Shown here: positions 1 to 5,570 of the stretch, one piece after another
How positions within the stretch are numbered: the first letter of the stretch is position 1
Layout of the letters: each line of letters opens with the position of its first letter
NCBI GenBank assembly: GCA_001789515.1
Contig: MFZT01000026.1
Span: forward strand, 9,283-25,918
Length of the DNA: 16,636 nt
Origin: Candidatus Roizmanbacteria bacterium RIFCSPHIGHO2_02_FULL_43_11
Lineage (GTDB): Bacteria > Patescibacteriota > Microgenomatia > UBA1406 > HO2-37-13b
Direction: 5' to 3'
The notes under the pieces: model-generated
What the model saw: the letters and a program-made list of their open reading frames with translations, nothing else
The model's database searches: none
Told to the model about the DNA's origin: nothing
Position numbers and translations under genes: made by a program

Positions 1-285
1 AGCCTGATGCTTTTTTGCCTCGACTTCTAAAAGATCAAGAACTTCTGCTGAAGGAATCGTTGTACGGGGCATGTACCCAATGGTAAAAAACGTGAATGGA
101 ATCGGGTGGAATGTGACTTGAAAAGCTGCAGTAAGGGTGTCTTGATCAAATTCACCAATGCGCATTACATCGATGCCCATTTTTTTCCGTGCTTCCCCCC
201 ATTCCCAAGCAACAAGTGGATGAGGGGCTATTTTATTCCACTGATATTGGTCAAAATCTTCTCCGACCTTTCGCACACGAGTCAT
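1..285 (-). CDS. FemX/FemAB-family peptidoglycan bridge transferase, N-terminal part (runs off the window)
   Basis: Reading the minus strand from an ATG at 285-283 gives 95 open codons to the window edge, so the C-terminal part of the gene is missing. Residues 22-35 read HPLVAWEWGEARKK, followed by GIDVMRIGEF and, at 59-73, FHPIPFTFFTIGYMP. This is the pattern seen at the start of FemAB/FemX (GNAT-like fold) proteins, which move an amino acid from an aminoacyl-tRNA onto the lipid II stem peptide at the cytoplasmic face of the membrane. An in-frame GTG at 300-298 is an alternative start; ATG is preferred because it leaves the usual ~20 residues before HPL and has AAGG just upstream. It follows uvrD by 57 nt with no terminator seen, so the two may be co-transcribed. 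The family is a motif-based recognition; the donor amino acid cannot be told. Confidence 0.72.
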   Translation of the reverse strand, partial: MTRVRKVGEDFDQYQWNKIAPHPLVAWEWGEARKKMGIDVMRIGEFDQDTLTAAFQVTFHPIPFTFFTIGYMPRTTIPSAEVLDLLEVEAKKHQA

Positions 286-342
286 ATCCTTATTATGCAC
301 TGCCCGTACACATTTCTCATCACCAAAAAGTCATCTCTTGAA

Positions 343-2121
343 TTAAGAATCCCAGATTTGATCCATGCCCACTTTATAAGCGATAAATCGTGAAACCTGG
401 CCATATCCTCCACGACCAAACAAGAAGCGTCTTTGGACATAGGTGATATATAATTTTTTCCTTGCTCTAGTTATACCAACATAGAGGAGACGTCGCTCCT
501 CCTCTAATTCATATTTATCATACAGAGACCTTGAGTGAGGTAATATACCTTCCTCAACACCGATAATAAAAACAACAGGAAATTCAAGTCCTTTTGCCTG
601 ATGCAATGTCATCATACGAACGCCAGCTTTTGTCTTTTGCAACCGTTCGTTTTCCGAGTACTCAGATTCGACAAGAGCTACTTGATGCAGAAATTCCACC
701 AAATTCTCAAATCGTAGCGCAACAGAGCGCAACTCGCGAAGATTCTCCAGCCGCGGAGCATCTTCTGGATCGTCTTTTTCATATAAATCAAGATAACCAG
801 TTTTGTTGAAAACATACTCTATACATTGATCCGTGGTTATTTCATTTTTTTGTTCTTTAATTTCTTCATAGAGCTCCTTAAAACGAGCGAATCTTCCTTT
901 ACCAAGCTTCTTTACTCGCTCCAGAGATACCTCATCTGTAGGATTCACTATGAGACGCAGATAGGCCAAAATATCTTTTATTTCCTTCCTCTCATAAAAC
1001 CGTGTCCCTCCAATAAGGACATAGGGAATACTATAGTGCAGAAATGCTTCTTCAATAGTGCGAGATTGAGCGTTCATTCTATATAAAATAGCAATATCAT
1101 CGTAATGGTATCCTTCAAACTCACATAATTTTTCGACTTCTTCTGCAATCCAGAGTGCCTCTTCTTGTTCGTTTGTAAGCTGCTTGATCGTGATATCATC
1201 GCCTTGTTCATTTTCTGTGAAGAGTTTAAGTATTGGATGAGTATCATTACCACTTATAATTTCAAACGCAAAATTCAGAACATTCTGTGTTGATCGATAG
1301 TTTTGTTCCAGATGAAAAACTTTTGTGTTAGGAAAGTCCTGCTCGAATTTTTTGAGGTTCTTTACATCTGCCCCACGCCACGAGTAAATACTTTGAGAAA
1401 AGTCACCAACAACAGTTATCCGAGAATACTTTTGCGCTAGGAGCTTTGCAAGACGATACTGCGCAGCATTAGTGTCTTGAAACTCATCAACCAAAATGTG
1501 CGTGAATGTTTCCTGATAACGATCCAGTACCCCTTGTTTCTTCTCAAACATCCAAACCGTTTTAACAATAAGGTCATCAAAATCAAGCGCATTATTTTCC
1601 TCGAGTTTTTTTTGGTATTGTCCATAGAGATCAACAATGACTTCGTCCTGTTCGGACTGAGAGAATGCTGCCAACTTTTTGGGGGACAGCATATTATCCT
1701 TTGCAGCAGATATACGATACTTTACATAACTTGGAGTGAGCTTACGATGGAACGTAACACTTTTAAGTATATTTTTAATGAGAACCTCTGTGTCATCATC
1801 ATCATAAATCACAAAATCATTACCCATTTCTATATGCACTGCATCATGGCGGAGAATACGGGCACATAGTGAATGAAATGTTCCAATAAATCCCAATTGA
1901 TGATTTACTCTTTCTGCCATCTCCCGTGCTGCTTTGTTCGTAAAAGTCATCATAGCAATATTTGATGGATCAATTTTCTTTTCCTGAATGAGATAAAGGA
2001 CCTTGTGGGTTAGTACACGTGTTTTGCCTGAACCTGCGCCTGCAAGAATGAGAGAAGGACCTTGTGTGTATTGAACAGCTTCAATTTGCCGAGGGTTAAG
2101 ATGATCAAAAAGTGAGGACAT
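343..2121 (-). CDS. uvrD: UvrD/PcrA-type superfamily 1A DNA helicase
   Basis: A 592-residue 3'-5' DNA helicase used in repair and replication-fork clearance. All SF1A motifs are present in order: Walker A AGAGSGKT (27-34), Ia TFTNKAA (59-65), Ib GTFHSLCARILR (80-91), II VDEFQDTN (211-218), III VGDFSQSIYSWRGAD (238-252), IV LEQNYRST (271-278), V MMTLHQAKGLEFPVVF (503-518), VI EERRLLYVGITRARKK (541-556). Motif III has GDFSQS where classical UvrD has GDDDQS. The protein stops about 35 residues after motif VI, so the long C-terminal extension of classical PcrA/UvrD (usually over 700 residues) is absent. An ATG three codons upstream (2130) overlaps the -10 hexamer TATAAT at 2134-2129, so the ATG at 2121 is chosen, with a leaderless mRNA. 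It lies between the tRNA unit terminator and the FemX-like gene. Confidence 0.93.
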   Translation of the reverse strand: MSSLFDHLNPRQIEAVQYTQGPSLILAGAGSGKTRVLTHKVLYLIQEKKIDPSNIAMMTFTNKAAREMAERVNHQLGFIGTFHSLCARILRHDAVHIEMGNDFVIYDDDDTEVLIKNILKSVTFHRKLTPSYVKYRISAAKDNMLSPKKLAAFSQSEQDEVIVDLYGQYQKKLEENNALDFDDLIVKTVWMFEKKQGVLDRYQETFTHILVDEFQDTNAAQYRLAKLLAQKYSRITVVGDFSQSIYSWRGADVKNLKKFEQDFPNTKVFHLEQNYRSTQNVLNFAFEIISGNDTHPILKLFTENEQGDDITIKQLTNEQEEALWIAEEVEKLCEFEGYHYDDIAILYRMNAQSRTIEEAFLHYSIPYVLIGGTRFYERKEIKDILAYLRLIVNPTDEVSLERVKKLGKGRFARFKELYEEIKEQKNEITTDQCIEYVFNKTGYLDLYEKDDPEDAPRLENLRELRSVALRFENLVEFLHQVALVESEYSENERLQKTKAGVRMMTLHQAKGLEFPVVFIIGVEEGILPHSRSLYDKYELEEERRLLYVGITRARKKLYITYVQRRFLFGRGGYGQVSRFIAYKVGMDQIWDS

Positions 2122-2128
2122 GGGAACC

Positions 2129-2134
2129 ATTATA
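2129..2134 (-). promoter_or_regulatory. -10 box of uvrD promoter (TATAAT)
   Basis: The minus strand reads TATAAT followed by 7 nt and the uvrD ATG at 2121. Transcription would start at or next to the A of the start codon. The -35 region 17-18 bp upstream (TTCATG) is a weak match. The box overlaps the first possible ATG (2130), which argues against that start. Confidence 0.6.
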
Positions 2135-2173
2135 CCCGAAGAGAGATTTTACATGAAAAGGTCTATTGCTAAG

Positions 2174-2215
2174 AAAAAAGCGTTGCCGGCCCCCTGTGAC
2201 GATCTGGGGACCGGC
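2174..2215 (-). terminator. Intrinsic terminator of the tRNA unit
   Basis: On the minus strand a 10-bp GC-rich stem, GCCGGTCCCC (2215-2206) against GGGGGCCGGC (2194-2185), has one C-A mismatch and an 11-nt loop. After 5 nt it is followed by six T (2179-2174). This suits termination of the tRNA transcript ahead of the uvrD promoter. The 5-nt gap before the T run is slightly long. Confidence 0.7.
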
Positions 2216-2278
2216 AGAATTCAAATTGGATCCGATGATCTGGCCTAGAACGGCGGCCAGTTCCAGATCCCATCTGAT
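2216..2278 (-). other. Structured 3' trailer of the tRNA transcript, no gene recognised
   Basis: This 63-nt stretch lies between the last tRNA-like gene and the terminator hairpin. Reading the minus strand, CCCAT-CAG-ATGGG (2281-2269) makes a hairpin that uses the last bases of the preceding tRNA. Next, GATCTGG (2269-2263) pairs with CCAGATC (2243-2237), while CTGGCC (2260-2255) can instead pair with GGCCAG (2245-2240). The last two pairings share bases and exclude each other. No tRNA cloverleaf or open reading frame fits. It may only be a processing trailer or may be a small RNA. Confidence 0.35.
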
Positions 2279-2354
2279 GGGTCGCAGCAGGATTTGCACC
2301 TGCACCTCTCCGCCTACTGCGGAGCGCTCTTTCCGACAATGAGCTATGCGACCC
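2279..2354 (-). tRNA. Aberrant tRNA-like gene: His-type acceptor, GTA in the anticodon position
   Basis: Minus-strand cloverleaf: acceptor GGTCGCA/TGCGACC, with an extra 5' G (2354) opposite discriminator C (2279), the G-1:C73 pair typical of tRNA-His. Then TA, D stem GCTC/GAGC, anticodon stem CTCCG/CGGAG with 7-nt loop CAGTAGG, a 4-nt variable region, and T stem GCAGG/CCTGC with loop TGCAAAT. By position the anticodon is GTA (Tyr), but bacterial tRNA-Tyr has a long variable arm, which this lacks. Two near-invariant bases are wrong: position 33 is A rather than U, and position 55 is G rather than U, which should break the G18-psi55 elbow contact. CCA is not encoded. It is last in a four-gene tRNA unit. 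It may be a degenerate tRNA-His or a tRNA with a non-translational role; charging identity is not assignable. Confidence 0.55.
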
Positions 2355-2357
2355 GCA

Positions 2358-2429
2358 TGCAGCCGCCAGGACTTGAACCTGGAACCTACCCCGTGTGAGG
2401 GGGGTGCTCTACCATTGAGCTACGGCTGC
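2358..2429 (-). tRNA. tRNA-Val (CAC)
   Basis: Minus-strand cloverleaf: acceptor GCAGCCG/CGGCTGC, TA, D stem GCTC/GAGC with loop AATGGTA (G18G19 present), anticodon stem CCCCC/GGGGT (outermost pair mismatched), loop CTCACAC giving anticodon CAC, variable AGGTT, T stem CCAGG/CCTGG with loop TTCAAGT, discriminator A. CCA is not encoded. It is the only member of the cluster with all conserved loop bases. Spacers to its neighbours are only 3-4 nt, so processing must be from a common precursor. Confidence 0.88.
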
Positions 2430-2433
2430 CGGA

Positions 2434-2505
2434 TGCCCCCGCCAGGACTTGAACCTGGAACCTTCTGGCTCCGAACCAGACGCTCTTACATTGAGCTACG
2501 GGGAC
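2434..2505 (-). tRNA. tRNA-Pro (CGG) by position, or Arg-like; G19 lost
   Basis: Minus-strand cloverleaf: acceptor GTCCCCG/CGGGGGC (one T-G pair), D stem GCTC/GAGC, anticodon stem TCTGG/CCAGA, loop TTCGGAG, variable AGGTT, T stem CCAGG/CCTGG with loop TTCAAGT, discriminator A; no encoded CCA. Standard geometry gives U33 and anticodon CGG (Pro). However, position 37 is A (tRNA-Pro normally has G37) and the 1:72 pair is G:C, while bacterial tRNA-Pro normally has C:G. The body looks more like tRNA-Arg, and a one-base shift would read TCG (Arg). The D loop is AATGTAA, so T replaces G19 and the conserved G19-C56 tertiary pair is lost. Amino acid identity is therefore left open. Confidence 0.7.
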
Positions 2506-2512
2506 CCCGAAA

Positions 2513-2594
2513 AGCGGGCGACGAGACTCGAACTCGTAACCTCCATGCCAACTGTGATGATAGCATGGCGCTCTGCCAACTGAGCTACGCCCGC
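2513..2594 (-). tRNA. tRNA-Gly-like gene with an expanded 16-nt anticodon loop
   Basis: First gene of the tRNA unit. Minus strand: acceptor GCGGGCG/CGCCCGC, TA, D stem GCTC/GAGC with loop AGTTGGCA, variable AGGTT, T stem ACGAG/CTCGT with loop TTCGAGT, discriminator T. The G1:C72, C2:G71 and U73 set is that of bacterial tRNA-Gly. The anticodon arm is abnormal: CCATG and CATGG are separated by 16 nt (CTATCATCACAGTTGG) instead of 7. It can close further to an 8-bp stem with a 10-nt loop. No Gly anticodon (NCC) occurs in the loop. Removing 9 nt in several ways would restore a 7-nt loop (for example GTT, Asn), but no bacterial mechanism for such a small intron is evident. CCA is not encoded. It may be a non-decoding tRNA or carry a tiny intron. 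Confidence 0.6.
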
Positions 2595-2619
2595 ATAAGT
2601 TTATCAATGAACGGAGTGT

Positions 2620-2648
2620 ATTGTAGCAAAGAGGTTTGGGTAATGCAA
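2620..2648 (-). promoter_or_regulatory. Promoter of the four-gene tRNA unit
   Basis: On the minus strand TTGCAT (2648-2643), 17 bp, then TACAAT (2625-2620). The -10 box ends 25 nt before the first tRNA-like gene at 2594. It is a good sigma70-type match facing the tRNA cluster. Confidence 0.7.
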
Positions 2649-2670
2649 TATGGTAGAAACGTAGAGAACA

Positions 2671-2840
2671 TAGAGGGATAGAAGAATAGGGAGGTGATGT
2701 ATGTTTAGGACTGAAAGTTATTTCAGAACCCTAACCTCCCCACCCCCTCCACGCTCTTCACCCCTCTACACTTCTATCCCCCTATCCTTCTATCCCTCCA
2801 TCCATCTGTCCCTCTATCCCTCTATCCCTCTATCCCTCTA
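2671..2840. repeat. Octamer tandem repeat (TCCCTCTA) with an inverted partner
   Basis: Four perfect copies of TCCCTCTA run from 2809 to 2840, preceded by degenerate copies from about 2770. The exact reverse complement TAGAGGGA stands at 2671-2678. The longest perfect inverted match is 12 bp: GAGGGATAGAAG (2673-2684) against CTTCTATCCCTC (2787-2798). Between the arms CTGAAA-GTTA-TTTCAG (2710-2725) forms a small hairpin. The block is pyrimidine-rich on the plus strand, contains no convincing gene and separates the divergent tRNA and tpiA promoters. Confidence 0.75.
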
Positions 2841-2851
2841 TATCTTCCACC

Positions 2852-2880
2852 TTGCCTTATGTCTCTTACTCAATTACACT
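2852..2880 (+). promoter_or_regulatory. Promoter of tpiA
   Basis: TTGCCT (2852-2857), 17 bp, TACACT (2875-2880). The -10 box ends 9 nt before the ATG at 2890, so the predicted transcript has almost no leader. It begins just downstream of the octamer repeat block. Confidence 0.5.
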
Positions 2881-2889
2881 AAAAAGGGT

Positions 2890-3549
2890 ATGAAATATGT
2901 GATTGGGAATTGGAAAGCGTATAAAAGCTTCTCCGAAGTTCAGGAATGGCTTAATACTTTTACTGCTCACGATCTTGCGTCCATCCCACAAAGCCTTAAG
3001 GTTATTCTCTGTCCTCCAGCGCCTTTCCTGCACATGTGCGCAGAGAAGCTTCATCAATATAATATATCTATTGGCTCACAGGATATTTCTCAGTTTGAGA
3101 TTGGTCCGGTTACTGGTGAAGTGACGGGCACACAGCTTGATGGACTGGCAGAATATGTCATTATTGGGCACAGTGAGCGTCGCCAGTATTTTCATGAAAA
3201 TGATGAAGTTTTGTCAGCAAAAGTCAGAAGTGCACTTCATCATGGGCTTAAGGTGATTTTTTGCATAGATGGAGCTTCGGATTTTATCCCGGAGGGTGTA
3301 ACCATGGTTGTATATGAGCCTATTGATGCCATTGGGACTGGTCGTAATGCAACAGTTGATAGTGTTATGCAGATGAAGTCACAATTAACACATCTGCCAC
3401 ATTGCCTGTATATTTACGGCGGTTCTGTAGATTCGAGTAATGTGACCATGTATATGCAGCATGACAGTATTGATGGGGTTTTGCCAGGAACTGCAGCACT
3501 TAATCCTCAGGAGTTTTATGAGCTTATTCAAGAAAGCCTAATTTCCTAA
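2890..3549 (+). CDS. tpiA: Triosephosphate isomerase, compact form
   Basis: Interconverts dihydroxyacetone phosphate and glyceraldehyde 3-phosphate in glycolysis. The 219 residues carry the family signatures: NWK (N7, K9), GSQDIS (62-67), TGEVTGTQL (75-83), IIGHSERRQ with catalytic His94, YEPIDAIGTG with catalytic Glu143 and phosphate-gripping loop 6 (142-151), YGGSV (176-180) and LPGTAAL (198-204). The usual bacterial enzyme has about 250 residues; the loss lies mainly around residues 124-136, where CVGE and the following helix are replaced by FCIDGASDFIPEG. Loop 6 has D146 where Trp is usual. Short length is otherwise typical of archaeal enzymes. The frame stays open upstream to 2701, but that part is low-complexity repeat; the ATG at 2890 puts NWK at its normal place and fits the promoter. 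It converges on the 3562-4275 gene with 12 nt between stops. Confidence 0.93.
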   Translation: MKYVIGNWKAYKSFSEVQEWLNTFTAHDLASIPQSLKVILCPPAPFLHMCAEKLHQYNISIGSQDISQFEIGPVTGEVTGTQLDGLAEYVIIGHSERRQYFHENDEVLSAKVRSALHHGLKVIFCIDGASDFIPEGVTMVVYEPIDAIGTGRNATVDSVMQMKSQLTHLPHCLYIYGGSVDSSNVTMYMQHDSIDGVLPGTAALNPQEFYELIQESLIS

Positions 3550-3561
3550 AGCAGCCTTCTC

Positions 3562-4275
3562 TCACAGGATAAAGGCAAGATAAATAAGTGTGACTGAAAC
3601 AACCATGATCAGTAATGTTGTCTGAAAGGATCCTGATTGCGGCATACCAGGGGATGTAGACACCGAAGGAGTCTTTGAAACCGCTGTCGACGTTGTTGTC
3701 ATAATTGTTGCACTTGTTTTTGTTGCAGAGATGCTTGGAGCTTGGGTCAGCATGTATGTTGGCACCTTAGTAAGAGTCGTTGTTACATTTTGTTGAACAG
3801 TCGTCGGACTTAGGCTATCATCATTTTCTCCTTCCATGCTTCCGACCCCAGGAGTTCCCCACACAGCGCCAGTTGAACTCAAAATATTCGTTGGGGTAAG
3901 CTTATCGCTTTCTGCTATCGGAGAGGTTTCCTTTTTGACACGTCGAACAGAAAGTGCACTTTGGTTAAAAATCCATACTGCCAAAGCCGTAACAAGTACG
4001 ATAATGGTAATTCCACCAATAAATACTACTGCTCGAGGAATTCTTTTTCGCTCCTGCATAACAGGTGTTGCCTGTATATCCGGAAGCTCAGTGAAGTGGT
4101 GCTCTGAAGCCTTAGCTTGATTAAATTCAGGGATATGAACATCTTCCTTGGGATGTTCCCTTTCCCTGTTTTTTTTCATGAGTGTGACTATTTCAAAGAC
4201 AACAACACCAAGAGTGATAATAAAGGCAATAACAGCAATTTTGCTGACTGAAGATATAATACCTAGAGTGTCCAT
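3562..4275 (-). CDS. Thr/Ser-rich membrane protein of unknown function, last gene of the rpsT-pilN operon
   Basis: Not recognised as a named family. The 237-residue protein has hydrophobic segments at about 10-32, 82-104 and 218-237. A charged stretch (KKNREREHPKED and onward) joins the first two. A long Thr/Ser/Pro-rich segment (about 112-215) joins the second to the extreme C-terminal helix. The low-complexity segment between two membrane anchors suggests an extracytoplasmic, possibly glycosylated spacer. It starts 1 nt after the stop of the fibronectin-type surface protein gene, so the two are probably translated from one mRNA. The similar ending of both proteins (Thr-rich linker, hydrophobic helix, almost no residues after it) suggests a shared mode of surface display; that is inference. 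Confidence 0.72.
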   Translation of the reverse strand: MDTLGIISSVSKIAVIAFIITLGVVVFEIVTLMKKNREREHPKEDVHIPEFNQAKASEHHFTELPDIQATPVMQERKRIPRAVVFIGGITIIVLVTALAVWIFNQSALSVRRVKKETSPIAESDKLTPTNILSSTGAVWGTPGVGSMEGENDDSLSPTTVQQNVTTTLTKVPTYMLTQAPSISATKTSATIMTTTSTAVSKTPSVSTSPGMPQSGSFQTTLLIMVVSVTLIYLAFIL

Positions 4276-4276
4276 A

Positions 4277-5569
4277 CTAAAATAGTAATATAATTCCTGC
4301 CCCTATAACAATGAGTACAAGGCTCACAAGGGTAATTGGAAGAACATTAATCCCAGAGACTGGTGGTGTGGGAGTTGCTGTTGCTGTTTCCGGGGCTGTT
4401 GGTCCAAGAGTGGGAGTTGCTGATGGACTTGCTGTTGGGGTAACAGTACCTGACGCCGTTGCCTCCCCGAGTACTGCTTCCCCGCTTTTTAAAATCGTGA
4501 ATGCCCGCGTTAACGTAACAACATTGCCTTGAGTATCTCCTGTTTGAACAGTTAAGGTATGTTCTCCTGAAGTAAGATCAAAGGATGGTTGGTAAAACCA
4601 GTTTCTCTTATCATCAATGTTTACCTGGAAGATGCGTCCGTCTTTTGGAAACCGACCCTTTACTATTTCATGTGCTTCACCTACTCCACGCACAAGGGGA
4701 CGTGACCCCGGGATGGAAGCTCCATTTTTTGGAAATATAATATCTATTGGTTCCAACTTAGGAACACTATCTGTGACTGCTAAAACTGCTGGGACATCTT
4801 TCTGATCTGAGATTGGTTGTAATTGAGCTACTTGGTTATCTATAACCAGAGCTTGAGTGAGCGGATACATATCCCTAAAGACCCCCTCTTCTGTCTTTTC
4901 AGTCCCATCTTCTGCAATCATGTGTATCCTGATTCCAGTTTTGTCTGCGGGTAATAGTGATTCCTGATTCTGCGAATTGATCAGACAACATAAAGAAAAT
5001 AAGAAAGTACCTTTGTCACTGGTTCGTGCAAGAAGAGGAATGCTTGCCCCTATTTGGACTATCACAACAGCATCCTTTTCTGGCTGTCCATTTTGCCGTA
5101 CAAGATCTCCATATACTGGCTCAAGGTCAACAGAAGAGGTTAAAGGCCTAGTTGTTTGTGCAGTATAGGCAACATTTTGAGATTGCCCGACAGTCGTGCC
5201 ATCAACATATACTTTAAAGTAAAGCGTTTGGTTAGGACTCACACCTTTGATCTGAACGACATGGTTGCGTTGCTTAGATAAACCACCGAGACTATCGCGT
5301 TCATCAAAGGCAGTATTATCAAGTTTTGTCTGAGAAGCCCCATAGATAATATAGCCTTGTGTCGGTTCCTTTGTACGCCAAAATATTGTGAGAGAACGGT
5401 CTCTCACATTTACCACATCAATACGCTCAAGCTTTACTTGCTTCTGTGGCTTAGGGCTGGGCATCCCACGAAACACGGCTATGACAGTCCCCATTACCAC
5501 AATAGTTATCCCAATAAGCACAATGCCAGGAATTCTTTTTGCGCGGGAATAATAACGAGCATAATACAT
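4277..5569 (-). CDS. Membrane-anchored fibronectin-III / Ig-like surface protein
   Basis: 430 residues. A basic N-terminus (RAKR) precedes a membrane helix at about 14-34. A fibronectin type III-like domain follows (about 45-140, with LTIFWRTKEPTQGYIIYG and LYFKVYVDG). Next comes a beta-rich segment resembling carboxypeptidase-regulatory or CNA-B folds (about 150-245), then an Ig-like domain (about 275-365, IIFPKNGASIPGSRPLVRG to EHTLTVQTGDTQGN). A Thr/Pro/Ala/Ser linker (about 370-410) and a C-terminal hydrophobic helix (about 413-430) end the protein. Both ends are thus predicted in the membrane with the domains outside. No LPXTG or catalytic motif is seen. It starts 1 nt after the stop of the 61-residue gene in the pilN-pilO operon, suggesting a role in adhesion or as a pilus-linked surface component. 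The fold calls come from pattern reading and are moderate. Confidence 0.78.
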   Translation of the reverse strand: MYYARYYSRAKRIPGIVLIGITIVVMGTVIAVFRGMPSPKPQKQVKLERIDVVNVRDRSLTIFWRTKEPTQGYIIYGASQTKLDNTAFDERDSLGGLSKQRNHVVQIKGVSPNQTLYFKVYVDGTTVGQSQNVAYTAQTTRPLTSSVDLEPVYGDLVRQNGQPEKDAVVIVQIGASIPLLARTSDKGTFLFSLCCLINSQNQESLLPADKTGIRIHMIAEDGTEKTEEGVFRDMYPLTQALVIDNQVAQLQPISDQKDVPAVLAVTDSVPKLEPIDIIFPKNGASIPGSRPLVRGVGEAHEIVKGRFPKDGRIFQVNIDDKRNWFYQPSFDLTSGEHTLTVQTGDTQGNVVTLTRAFTILKSGEAVLGEATASGTVTPTASPSATPTLGPTAPETATATPTPPVSGINVLPITLVSLVLIVIGAGIILLF

Positions 5570-5570
5570 G

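Noticed and set aside
106..393. Plus-strand open frame of 95 codons
   Set aside because: It is antisense to the FemX-like gene and the end of uvrD, has a composition without recognisable family motifs, and no promoter or ribosome site.
2206..2272. Fifth tRNA in the trailer (GGGATC near one end and GGTCCC near the other)
   Set aside because: The six-base ends can pair, but no T arm with TTCRANT or anticodon arm of normal geometry fits.
2105..2305. Minus-strand 66-codon frame over the tRNA trailer and terminator
   Set aside because: It runs through a tRNA-like gene, a terminator hairpin and the uvrD promoter, and has no family features.
2544..2569. Group I or archaeal-type intron in the tRNA-Gly-like gene
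   Set aside because: Nine extra bases are far too few for a group I intron, and a clear bulge-helix-bulge motif is not seen. The excess could be an intron only by an unknown route, so it is reported as an expanded loop.
2346..2681. Plus-strand 111-codon frame across the tRNA cluster
   Set aside because: It is the antisense reading of four tRNA-like genes; its repeated-looking peptide simply reflects similar tRNA T arms.
2809..2840. CRISPR array
   Set aside because: The unit is 8 bp and directly tandem with no spacers.
2701..2889. 63-codon N-terminal extension of tpiA as real protein
   Set aside because: It is translated low-complexity repeat DNA. The conserved TIM start NWK lies just after the ATG at 2890, which also has a fitting promoter. 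Kept as a finding only because of the strong Shine-Dalgarno match.
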